NCBI RefSeq assembly: GCF_021347895.1
Contig: NC_067132.1
Coordinates: 28,799,757 to 28,863,756 of the forward strand
DNA: 64,000 nucleotides
DNA from: Acanthochromis polyacanthus
Taxonomy: Eukaryota > Chordata > Actinopteri > Pomacentridae
Direction: 5' to 3'
Below are positions 53,451-64,000 of this stretch, piece after piece. Each line of letters starts with the position of its first letter. Within the stretch, counting starts at the first letter, position 1. The translations under genes were made by a program, and so were the position numbers. The notes under the pieces were generated by a model. That model ran no database searches, was not told the DNA's origin, and was given only the letters and a program-made list of their open reading frames with translations.

Positions 53451-55309
53451 ACCGAGAGTGGAAAACTGTGTCTTTATTTAGGACCCAATCTCTTCCCGTA
53501 TGAATCGGACAAAATAGCTTTTTAGAGCATTTATTGCATCAGTACAGTCCTTCAGACAATGTGCAGCACAAAACTGACATTGTTTGCCAACTAAATTACC
53601 TTTTCTATGAGAAGTTTCAACTTTTAACGTTCCAGCATAAGTGCTCCAGAATCTGACATTCTTGGTGCCACAGAAAAGGTCCAGCTTTTAATATGCTCTA
53701 ATATAAAGGCTTCCAGTGGTGAGTTCAGGCCACTAGAGGAAACCCTTGAAGGGAGCCATTATTTGACAGATGTATGAAAGTTCAAACAGCTCCTCATCCA
53801 TCAGGCCTTTATCAGGGAAGGATAAGTTTAATACAGCAACTGCCCCCTTTCACCTTCAATCTATCTGCACTCCTCTGTCTTATTGCTTTAGTGATCCATA
53901 GGCGCACGAGCAACCACGCCATTTGGTGAGGTAATTAGAACCCAGAGATTGTTATGCAGAGTGCTCTCTATCTGCTAGCATATCTAATTGTCCATTAGAG
54001 GTGACAAAATTACCATCACAATGGCTTTAATTCAGAACGTGCTTGGGAGAGCAGTTTCAGACATTTTTAGATTGGCATAGCCAAACGCCCCCTCAACAGC
54101 TTTTGTCTCCTTGTTAAAAACCATTGGCATACTAACAAGGATATAAAATAGACTCCTTCATGGAAATCATGGTGATAAATACAAGGATGCTGGTTTTTTC
54201 CCTACCACAAGTCATTATTTTAGTGTGACTCCGTTTGGCATCCTGATAAATGGTCTACTTTTATATATGAAATGGTAATTGCTGAAGATGGGGTTTGAAT
54301 GAGTACGAAACAATGCCGTGATAAATCAGTGATCACAGAGACGGACTCGGCTTTATTTTGCCTCGTGATTCACTTTGTTTTCATAGTTGGCTTTGGGTTA
54401 AACTCCTGCAACTCTTTAAGGTGCCTTTTTCATCCTCGTTTCTCTGTGGATTACTGATCTTCGTCTTACGCCTCAAGACACCTCAGATAGACCACTGATC
54501 TCTCAAATCCTTCCCATCACTGTCCTTCCATGTGCCCTCCTGCTGAGTTCATCATTTTAGCTCTTATCATCCCTCCTTCACCTCTCCAACTCTTTGTTTT
54601 CTGCTCTTTCAAAGACATGAATCCATCTATTCTTTCACAGTACCCTAGGCATTATGTCTTCCCTTCAATACATCTCTTTCTAGCTCTCTCACTCTCTTCC
54701 CTTCACCTCTACCTTCACTTGCTGTGCATTAGCCCAGGGCACTGTTTTCTCCTCTGATCTATACCTTTCCATGGCAGTATGTCTTATTAATACAGCCTCC
54801 TGCCCTGGGCACAGCCCTAACCCAGCCTCACTCTGGGGAGGCAGAGGGAGCTCCAGGTAGGGGGGAGGTAGAGATACAAACCGGCACACTTGGGCGAGAC
54901 AGAAAAACAGAAAGAAAAGACCTTATCCTTGCATTGGGTTTGTAAAAATGAGATTCATGGATTTCTCTACACAGAATAATAGATATGGAAGAGTCACTTA
55001 AAAGATAACACCTGCTTATTGTGCGTTAGATCTGGTGTGCATTGGGACATTTACGTTTTTTTTTTTTTTTTTAAATCTTCCGGCTCTGTGCTTCAGCATA
55101 TTAGCTGAGTTTAGTTTATTTGTTTATTTTTGCAGGGACACAATTAAAAGTAATTGTGCTGGAGTTAGCTAACATCCAATTTGCATCTGTTCTCCCTGGG
55201 CAGGCACAGAAAAAGAACCACAAAGCAACAAATATTTAAAGTGACACAAAACAACACAAAAGTCCATCAGTGTGAGGTAATAAATAAAATGAGCAAAAAT
55301 AAATAAATA

Positions 55310-56310
55310 AAAAGTAATCATTGGTGTTGACAATTTTCATTCAGTCAGGTCTTGAGGCTGGTCTTAATCCGCTAAGAAAAAGGGTTAGGTTGCCTTTAAA
55401 AAAAATTCAAATCAAACTGAACATCACCGGTGATGCTACTGACAGGTTTGTATCAATTATAATGCCTAGATATCTAAAATATGTCACAGGTTTGATAACT
55501 TCCCCATTAAACTAAATGTTGGGGTTAACAGAGTTATTGTGAAACACATGCAGATTATTAGCTTATGTTAAGTCGCGGTCATTGCAGCTGTCAGTTTGAC
55601 TGCAACATGTTCTTTAAATTTTATACAAGCAAAAATCACAGCATCATCAGCATATATATGCACACATGTAAGAAAAGTCATTAATATACACACTACCATT
55701 CAAAAGTTTGGGGTCACTTAGAAATGCTCTTATTTTTAAAAGAAAATCTTTATTCAGTGACAATAACATTAAATGAATGATAAATCCAGTCTAGACATTA
55801 TTAAGGTGGTAAATGACTATTCTAGCTGGAAACGGCAGATTTTTAATGGAATATCTGCACGTGGTGCAGATGCCCACTTCCACCAACCATCACTCCTGTG
55901 TTCTAATGCTACATTGTTTTAGATAATGGTGTTGAATGGCTAATTGATGATTAGAAAACCCTTGTGCTATTAAGTTAGCACAGGAATAAAGGTGTGAGTT
56001 TTCATGGAAAACATGAAATTGCCTGGGTTACCACAAACTTTTGAACAGTAGTGTATACACTAAATGAAATAGGCTCTAAAATAGACCCTTGAGGGACTCC
56101 AACTGTTCAAGTGGCCAATGGGGAACACTCATCTCCCACTCTTGTACCTTGTTTAGTTTCATTTAAGCAGGATTCCATCCATCTGTTTGACAGATAAGTT
56201 GAATTTGGACACCAACACCACTTCTATCAAGGTAACATTGCATTTGTTCATTGGGAAAACTATTTCTGTGCAATGATGTTTTCGGAAGCCAAACTGTTTT
56301 TTAGCGTACC
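55310..56310 (-). pseudogene. LINE reverse-transcriptase relic, split by a MITE
   Basis: Reading the minus strand from about 56,300 downward: QFGFRKHHCTEIV, then SYLSNRWMESCLNE, then GVPQGSILEPISF (the RT motif just before the catalytic strand), then the MITE, then YADDAVIFA (the catalytic YADD box) and YFRYLGIIIDTNLS. These follow the order of non-LTR reverse transcriptases. At least one stop, a frameshift and an internal deletion show it is dead. The clade is not fixed. Confidence 0.88.
55688..56055 (+). mobile_element. Tc1/mariner-type MITE, full length, nested in the LINE relic
   Basis: Ends cactaccattcaaaagtttg and aaacttttgaacagtagtg are inverted repeats flanked by TA. About 368 bp, non-coding. 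Same family as the elements at 32.5 and 41.4 kb. It interrupts the LINE between GVPQGS and YADD. Confidence 0.92.
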
Positions 56311-56489
56311 AAGCTTTAATTTGAGTATTTTTGCATCAATATGGAAAAAATCTCTGTGGGAGATGTCTGATCTATTTTGTTTAATTGGAGAAAAATTGCC
56401 AGATAAAGCCATCATTGTCTAATCATTATGGGAAAATGCTTTGCAGTCAGTGAAGTATTCCGAGACATAGACATCAGCAGAAGCTTTGT

Positions 56490-56900
56490 ATATTCCCTAA
56501 TGATGCTCCACCACCACTAAGTTTGACAGATGAGGGTGTGCACTTGGGTCATGAGCTGTTCTTTTTCTGTCCGCCACACTTCCATCATTTTGATAGAGGT
56601 GGATTTTTGTTTCATGAGTGCAAATGACTTCTTTCCTCTACTGCAGTAGATTTTTTTAGGTTTACCATGTGACAAATCCTTTAATGTCATGGTCATGAAG
56701 AGCATTTATGACATGCTGTGCAGTATTAATGCTTATTTTTCCCACCCTGCAAATGATTTTTTCTGCTCATCCAAAAGACTGGCTCATTTTCTCAGTGGTT
56801 TTTCTGTCGATTTTGCCGATCCAACTACCTTTGATATCTCTCGTTATCATCTTCTTCACTTGTGTGATCACATCGACGGACTGCTCTGCTTCTGTCTAAA
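56490..56900 (-). pseudogene. Tc1-like transposase remnant
   Basis: Minus-strand translation across frames gives HETKIHLYQNDG, then RKRTAHDPSAHPHLSNL, corresponding to the ETKINLYQNDG and GTAHDPKHT blocks of fish Tc1-like transposases. Upstream sequence to about 56,900 may hold the degraded N-terminal part. Several frameshifts are needed. Confidence 0.6.
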
Positions 56901-58958
56901 TGCCACTTCTCAATTCTGAGTCTTGTTTTTTTTTTTGTGCACGAACCGACACTGAAACTGCTCGAAAAACATGTAGCAGCCAACTGTCCAATTACCTCTA
57001 CAATGTAGACTCCGTCCTAAAGAAGTCTCACACGCAGTTCTTTCACTACCGATGCAAAGATACTCAATTAAAGCTGGAAATTTCTCAAATCTGGAAGCAC
57101 AGCAGCATTGTTAGAGCATCAAAAAGAGCAAGAAATTGCTGTAAACAAGACAAAGCCTTTACACTCTGCTGCTGGTTCATGGTTCACACATGGTAAATTT
57201 TACAGCTGACTTATAAGGTTGGGAATGTAAGCGATGGATCAGATGGCGAAAACTGACATTGTGCTGAATAATCCATTCACCCATCTGACACTCTGATCCT
57301 TTATTACACTCCTCACAAGGGAAAAAAAAAGTTTTTTCAGTGGTTTCATTGGACTGCAGACTTCATTAAAGCTTCAGCCCAGCTTTATGCCTCATGTGCA
57401 ATATGACAGGCTAATTAGAATGACAGAATAGCGCAGAAAGACTAGTTAACACTGCTTCAAGGTAAATTGACTCTAGTGCTCTCTTCAAGTTAAACTACTT
57501 TCAACTGTACCGTAATTGTTAAGACTTCTACAATGTTACTCACTCGTCTGATTTTGCAATCCACCGTATCCATTCCCACTTGAGCCTTTTCTTTCATTCA
57601 CTGCATTCAGTGTTCCTCCTGAGTGTGCTGAGAGTCCCAAAACACTCCAAGAGAGTCCTTAGCAGGTACGTTATGATAAAAAGAAGTCCCAAGAGTTGGA
57701 TTAGTCGAGAAGCAATAGCCCTCAACCTGCTAGTATGTGATTCTGAGGACTGACGGAACAGATTACTTGGATATTTCCTGTCATCTTCAGCATGGCAATA
57801 ACAAAAGCAGATAACAGAGAAGTAACTACATCACAGCGGGGATGGGAATAGAGCTCCAGTGGCCCCAACCTCGAACCTTAACCTCCACATAATACATCAC
57901 CCTGTGATTACAAAACACACCGAGGCAATTGATATAGGTAGTTTCTGCCAGCTGTATTATTAGCCGTGAGGTGAGCCAGGGTTGCAATGTTAAGTTCTGG
58001 ATGAAATGGGATTTTTTCTTGTCGGTTCCAGGTCATTTGTCCATGCCCAAGGCTGCGGATGATGACTGGTTTGATGAAAGTGACACGAGCTGCTGTAGGG
58101 AGAATTATAGTGTCTGTCACCAGCTAAATAAAATGAAGTCTCTGATGCAGTAATACAGCCTTAAATCTCTGCCACCTATTGGTTTGGATGTGCTATAAAA
58201 TATAGGCTCATAAAAAATTCAATAGGTGTTTTAATTAAAAATCCTCCCTTTATATTTCAAGTAATTTAGTTTCTTTCATGTATGGCGCTTCAAAGGGAAT
58301 TCCCAATAATAGATGTATGTGTTTTTCTATACAGCGGCACTGTGAGATTCAAATTCTATACCTGACCAACTTGATAAATAAGCACGCTAAGAAATGAATG
58401 GCAAAGCAAACGAATGAGTAAAAGCCTGGAAACCGCCGCATAAAACCACCCAAAGGCTACATTCAGCCTGCACATGGCCACTTCTACAGTGGAAGTCAAT
58501 TAGTTTATGAGGAAGGCAAATGAGCGTTGTCTGGTTCACTCATTACTCATTTACTTTTTGACTTGTCAATTCACTGTTAAAGCACGGAAAAAAGAAAATG
58601 ATGACATTTTTTTCTGCTTCTGAAATACAGGCAATGTAAACGTAAGGGTCTAAGCTAAAACATAACCTTAAATGAGCAAATTATTGACACGCCTCATTGA
58701 AATCAGCAGAATAACTCACGCTAACCTCTTTGTTAGGGTCCTGAAAACAGCGAGCATCACAATGAGCAGTTATTCCACATCAAACTGAGACAAACATATT
58801 TAATGTTCCAACCTCCTATTGCACGAAACGCCAAAAACAATGACCTTATCTCTTATTATGAACAGTTCTTTAAATGACAGAAGCTCTTTTAATTCAAACA
58901 ATGAACACATAATAACTTTGGAACCTTATATTAATTCAAACATAGGAGAACTCAAGAT

Positions 58959-59278
58959 GGGCTGCACAGTGGCTTGGAGGTTAGAACTTTCGCCTTTCAG
59001 CTGGAAGGCCGTTGGCATTCCCATGATCTTTCTGCGTGGAGTTTCTGAGGGTTTTCTCTGGGTCCAGGTCCAAAAACACCCAGTCCAAAAATATGATGAG
59101 GTTAGTTGGTAGCTCTAAATTGTCCGTAGGTGTGAATGTGAGTGGGATTGTTTGTGTCTACATGTAGCCCTGTGATAGACTGGTGAGATGGTGTCCGCTG
59201 CCTTCGCCCAAAGTCAGCTGGGATAGACTCCAGCCATCCTAATGAGGATTAAGCAGTGTATAGATAATGGATGGATGG
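58959..59278 (+). mobile_element. V-SINE with target-site duplication
   Basis: Starts gggctgcacagtggcttgg like the copy at 52,479, with a core partly deleted and a tail ending gataatggatggatgg. Flanking agaactcaagat (58,947-58,958) and agagctcaagat (59,279-59,290) match at 11 of 12 positions. Confidence 0.9.
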
Positions 59279-62200
59279 AGAGCTCAAGATTGTTGCCAAT
59301 TGACTAGGCTTACTGTAAAGTCATTTTTAGACATGGAAAACATAACATGCTGCTTCAACAACCTGTTGAAGTGGCAACATTCTGTCACTCAGAGATGAGT
59401 CACTTTCATATTAAAATTCCTCATGGTTCTATTTACAGTGGTGAAGAAAGACACGGTGCGATATTTTTCATATGCATGAGACGGGACGCATTGATGTGTA
59501 ATGCACTAACACTCAAAAGACTAAATCTAAACTGATAGAAGGCTTATGAAACTGTCCAAATAACCAATAGCAGAGTCTGTTCATGGTTTCCTGAACACTG
59601 AACACTAACTATCAATTTGTGTACAGTCAGAAAAAACATCCTGACAGCAGTGATGGAGCTGTGGACTCAACCTGAGGATGGCTGCTATGTTAGAAATCAT
59701 TCACTGGTAACTGATCAACTATAATTCCACTGTTTAAGGTGGAGAACCGTAAACAATGTATTTTACCACAGAATCTTGATCAATCCTGTCATCATGTCAG
59801 GGATCATTCGCAATTCTAAGAAATCAATGAAGTTACTTTTGCTGCTGTTGGTTGATGCTGCAGCTATTTGACAACTCAGAGGAAATAGTCCAACAAACAG
59901 CTGGAAGCAAAAAACTAGCCTCACTTACAGCTCCTGTGAATGTAAAAACCTAAAATGGTGAGTCTGATTAATCTGCCCTGTTACAGACTTTGTCGTAATT
60001 GCAGTAATATTATATTTTTATGGACATTTCAGTTTGTAATAGACATAAAACTGAAGGGCAAACTGAACGAGAAAGGCGTTTTGTGACTTTTGGCAGCAAA
60101 CTGTCATGTTTTTGGACCAAAATTGGTGCTGAAATGTGGGAGAAAAAAAATCCTTCCTCAAAACACTTCACATAACTCAAAGTGCATCGACGGCCTGTCC
60201 ATCAATGTGACTGCATGCAGTTCAGATCCATGTGGAGAGCGGTACAGAAACGTTACGAGGTCCGGCCTAGAAAGGTTGCTGTCGAGGCTTTGACAGAGAC
60301 CAGACATGACGCTGGTATGTTCAGACTGATGGAAAGGAGGGCATGTCTGAAAGGGGCTCAACACAGAGAGCCAACAAACACTTAAAAGACAAAAACTAAA
60401 GTTTCTCCAATTTGGGATTTTGGAATCAATATGTCGAACACTTTTCTAAGAGCCTACAGGTGTTACCAAAACCAGAGAGAAAAATTAAGCTCCAAATATT
60501 ATAGATATTTAACATTTACATTTGCACAATCTCTACAAACTCTGTGTTTTTCACTCTGCATATTAACTTTAGAAAGATGTTTCACCATGCTGGATGTATT
60601 GTCCAACAACTGGTAGCTTCTAGCCAGCACCAGTGAGCAGAGGTAAGGAAGTTTTAATCTGTGGGAACATAAATATATTTCTCTACCACAGAATCTTTGG
60701 GGACATCAGTGATGTAGAACCAAATCTTACAGGTATTTTATGAAGACAAGCAGTTGTGATTGTGTACCATCTGTGCTTATCATCATTCTCAGCTCGGCTG
60801 CCTGCCTGTATAAGAAAACCAGGGGATCATAAATCCCCCAGAACCGTGTGATTAACCAGGACACAACATCCTCACAAGTCTAATACCTCTAAAAGCAGTT
60901 CAGCACAGAATTTGCTAAACATGACATCCTCAGACACTCTCCTCGCCGCTCATCCACCTCCATATCCCTTCCTAGACGACTCTGAAAGTAGCATCCAAGT
61001 GTTCTCAGAGCCCCTCCATCAGTTTGCTTAAATCCCCTGCGCTCTTCCTCACCTGTAACCTCAATTTGCAATGAATCCTTCAGCGCTGTGTTATTGATTT
61101 CCCTCACTGTCTATGAGGTGACGGTCATTCCATCAGTGTGTGCCAGCTGTTCACGTACTCCTCATCAACCCATAACCTCTGTCGCTGCGTTTGATAGTGC
61201 CGCTGTGCTTCACACTGTGTGTGTTGGTGCAACACTGGTGCTGTTCGCTTGAAAACAAATCACTTAACTTGGAAAAAAAAAACCCTGCACCAGCTCATAA
61301 TAATTAAGATCATTAGGGAGGCTAGCACCCGTAAAATAACAATTATAACAATAATAATAATGACAAAAGGCATCATGGAGGTGATCAGCCTCTGTTGTTT
61401 GGAAAAGCTATTTAACGCCTGCTCTCAGAGCTACCTCGCTGGTCAAATGCATTCAATATTTCAGCAACATGTAGCAATTATTCGTCAATTACGAACTAAA
61501 TTTCAATCAGAATGTCAACAAGTAAATGATATTTGCAAGTGGATTCATGAGAAAAAACCCTCCAAGCATGAACAAATGTTTGTAGAATCTCTGCAACAAA
61601 ATGATCCAGCAGGCGTCTCGCTGTGAGGGGAAGCTCACAGCTTTCTGCTGCACTGCAAAAGCTCAGTTAAACTAAGAATACTCAATGACAAGACAGCGAA
61701 AGTGAATTAAAAGGATTGTAAGTCTGTTTCTCGGATTGGACGTGAATGCTGTGTGCAGCGAGCATTATCGGTACGTGGGCTACAGCTTAGTGAAAACAGG
61801 GGATGTGTGTAAACATGCAGATCTCATTGTGCATTCTGCCGACACACACAGGATCGTGTGTGGGAAAACTATATAATCATGGGCGTATCGTGAACAAAGC
61901 CTCTAAATAAAGTAATTGGCATTAGCTGTAGCTGCTGAAAAGAGGGCAAAACACAGCGTCTCCTTGTGTGTGCGCTTGTGTGTCGGTTTTCATGTGGCAG
62001 CATGTGTTTGTGCTGCTGTGTGAGGCTGTGCTCGGTGTGTGCTCTGCTTCTGTTGTTAATTAACACCACTTCTGTCTTTTCTCCTCTCTGCAGGCAGAAA
62101 CAGACAAGACAATTGGTGCTTTTCATGCAGATTTGCTTGTTACGCTTATGCCAGACTGTGGTGCTGTGGGACTAAATGTTACAAAAAAACTGTTTCTAAA

Positions 62201-64000
62201 TGGAGAAGAGATGTAAATAGATAAAGAAATAGTATGTGAAGACTATTAAATTGAATTAGTCAGCTGGAAACACCAAAAGTGCTGCCACAGACAGTCTGAC
62301 GAACAGAATCGCCTTAATTAGCTTTATCGGGCAGTCTAGGAGCTAATTGACGTGATGTCAGGCATTTTAAAGTGTTGACAGGAAATTTGAGTGATTAAAA
62401 TGAGGAGAATAATCAGAACACAAGTACCAGTTATTCACAATAACTGATTTCTAAAACAAATGTTTTGTTTTGTTGGTCCTTCTGTAGTTTTGATTAATTA
62501 AAGAAGGCAAATATTTCAAAGACGTATTCGTATCCAAAATGCAATCAGAAAATCGGAGAAAAAAGTGATTTCAGTGAATTATATGATCAGTAAACAATGC
62601 TACAAATCCGATCAGACGCTTGATGTAAATCTTTGGTACTTGACGTCACTGCACCAGTAACTTCAGGGTTTTAGTTTTTAGATGGATTTTTGTACAACTT
62701 CAACACTGACACAGAAAGTCGAATACTTCAGATAGAGAATTTCAACATGCTGGGGCCTTTCTAGTGAAAGACAGACTCTTCTTCAGCTCCAGAGGCTGAG
62801 CTTTGGCTCACAAAAAGCTCCAGGATAAAGACCTTCTTCTTCACCATTCATCAGTGAATCTTGGAATGTGAAACTCAAAGTGAAGGCGTCGGAACGAGTT
62901 CAACTTGGTCCCTATTTTAACTTCAGATCAAAAGCTTTTGTGAAAATTTCGCACGCCGTGAACCTGTGTCTGTCGCTGCTTAAAACCACACAATACACTA
63001 ATCAACCTGAGAACCGTAAAAGCATGAATCTGCGTCGCCGCGAGAAAGGCATCATTTAATGTTAGCAAGTTTATTAAGTTGGACAAACCGTGACTGGAAT
63101 TGCTGTTTTTTGATTTGTTGTTGCTCAAAAAACCTCAAAGAAGACGTGCAAGTCTTCAGAAGCTGCCTCAACATTAGCCGCTAAAGAGCTAAGAGACCGA
63201 TGATTTTGTCAAGAGACGCACCGAGGCACCCGTATAATTCCAAAGCTTGCTTCTGCATCTGATGTTTTTTCCCCCTCTATTCGTCCATGGATATTCAAAC
63301 ATTGAAGCACATCAGTCTATTTTACAGCTTGTTTCTGCCTAAAGACTAGTTGTTGTGCCACTTTTCCGCTGTGTTCTGAAGGTTGATGGAAGAATTTGAG
63401 CTTGTGCCAAGACGTCATCGCGGATTAAGCGTCAGACTTTGCTGCGGTAAAACTAGGCCATCTCAGAAGGGGATATTTGCACCTGCTGCTTCATATAATG
63501 TTAGCACTTCACCGAAGCTGATTGTTTGCGACACTGAATGAACGCTGGATAGTTACAGTGCGTATGAGGGCTAATTTGATGTGTCTCATTGGTAAGAAAA
63601 AGACCCATTGCAGAACTCCATTAACAAATGACGTTCCCATCATTACTCATGTTGTGCCAGGGGAGCAGAGCTATGAAAAGTCAATAAGGGAGCGAGACAA
63701 CTGGCTAATCTTCTCCAAAGTGAGTCCTTTACATAAACATTAGAGATGAGAGGTTGTGCATCATTCAGAAACAAGGTAATTCTCCGTTGTGCATGCATGA
63801 AAGTGCACACACTGACAAAACAAACATCCCCACGCTTCACTCGTATCTAAACTGCAGTCACAAGTCCCCCTCAAAGTCATGGCGATAACGCTCGAGCGTC
63901 GTCGCAAACGGTCGACTGCTTTACAAATGGCTCCCCCTGCACCATATTTAACAAACATCAGAGACAAGAAGCGTCCTGGAGTGGCAAACAAGAGGAACGT

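Larger units (their letters stand above)
49909..64000. other. Start of the intron upstream of dpp6 exon 1 (14.1 kb, incomplete)
   Basis: No further dpp6 exon (expected HDPEAKW-like block) was found. It contains a long-TIR element (50,222), a dispersed repeat (51,290), two V-SINEs (52,479 and 58,959), a LINE relic with a nested MITE (55,310) and Tc1-like remains (56,490). Bases 53,850-54,080 and 60,880-61,640 look like candidate conserved noncoding DNA. Bases 57,000-58,900, 59,300-60,870 and 61,650-64,000 hold nothing I recognise. Confidence 0.6.

Noticed and set aside
61219..61626. A 135-codon open frame with protein-like composition (AGQMHSIFQQHVAII region)
   Set aside because: No family match and no supporting exons. 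It lies in a stretch that looks like conserved noncoding DNA, so I left it out, but it is the best leftover open frame.

Overview
This is teleost fish nuclear DNA. It holds interrupted coding sequence with GT-AG introns, fish-type V-SINEs, Tc1 and hAT MITEs, LINE relics and many microsatellites. No prokaryotic, organellar or viral genes were seen.

The only host gene I can support is on the minus strand: the middle of dpp6, the catalytically inactive dipeptidyl-peptidase-like subunit of Kv4 (A-type) potassium channels. Fourteen consecutive exons lie between 49,908 (5'-most) and 1,618 (3'-most). They add up to 1,281 nt, all splice phases agree, and together they encode about 427 residues, most of the beta-propeller ectodomain. 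The cytoplasmic tail, the membrane anchor and the C-terminal alpha/beta-hydrolase-like domain are not in the window. The region 49,909-64,000 is the start of a long upstream intron, and 1-1,617 is the next downstream intron.

The most striking region is 10.19-23.77 kb, in the intron between exons 7 and 8. It is a satellite of about 150-bp AT-rich monomers in which a tRNA-derived SINE (minus strand, same direction as dpp6) recurs about 23 times at the same monomer position. The SINE variants follow a repeating order (A-C-B or A-D-B), which is a higher-order repeat. A superunit of about 3.5 kb is duplicated almost base for base. Edge SINE copies keep both target-site duplications and the full 3' tail, while core copies share a deletion. 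This points to one insertion followed by co-amplification and homogenisation. A SINE-free block of the same satellite at 6.93-7.44 kb shares its left flank with the main array, and a relic monomer lies at 25.6 kb.

Other points: exon 14 sits in a local tandem duplication with a truncated second copy at 2,358-2,389 that runs into a minisatellite. Minisatellites lie at 0.78-1.03, 1.82-2.36, 5.53-5.86 and 23.94-24.13 kb. Two V-SINEs have clear target-site duplications (52.48 and 58.96 kb). A hAT-type MITE with an internal A-rich array lies at 45.7-46.8 kb. A LINE reverse-transcriptase relic at 55.3-56.3 kb is split by a Tc1-type MITE and is followed by Tc1-like transposase remains. A long-TIR foldback element lies at 50.2-50.8 kb. 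Several complex, repeat-free intronic stretches are candidate conserved noncoding elements.
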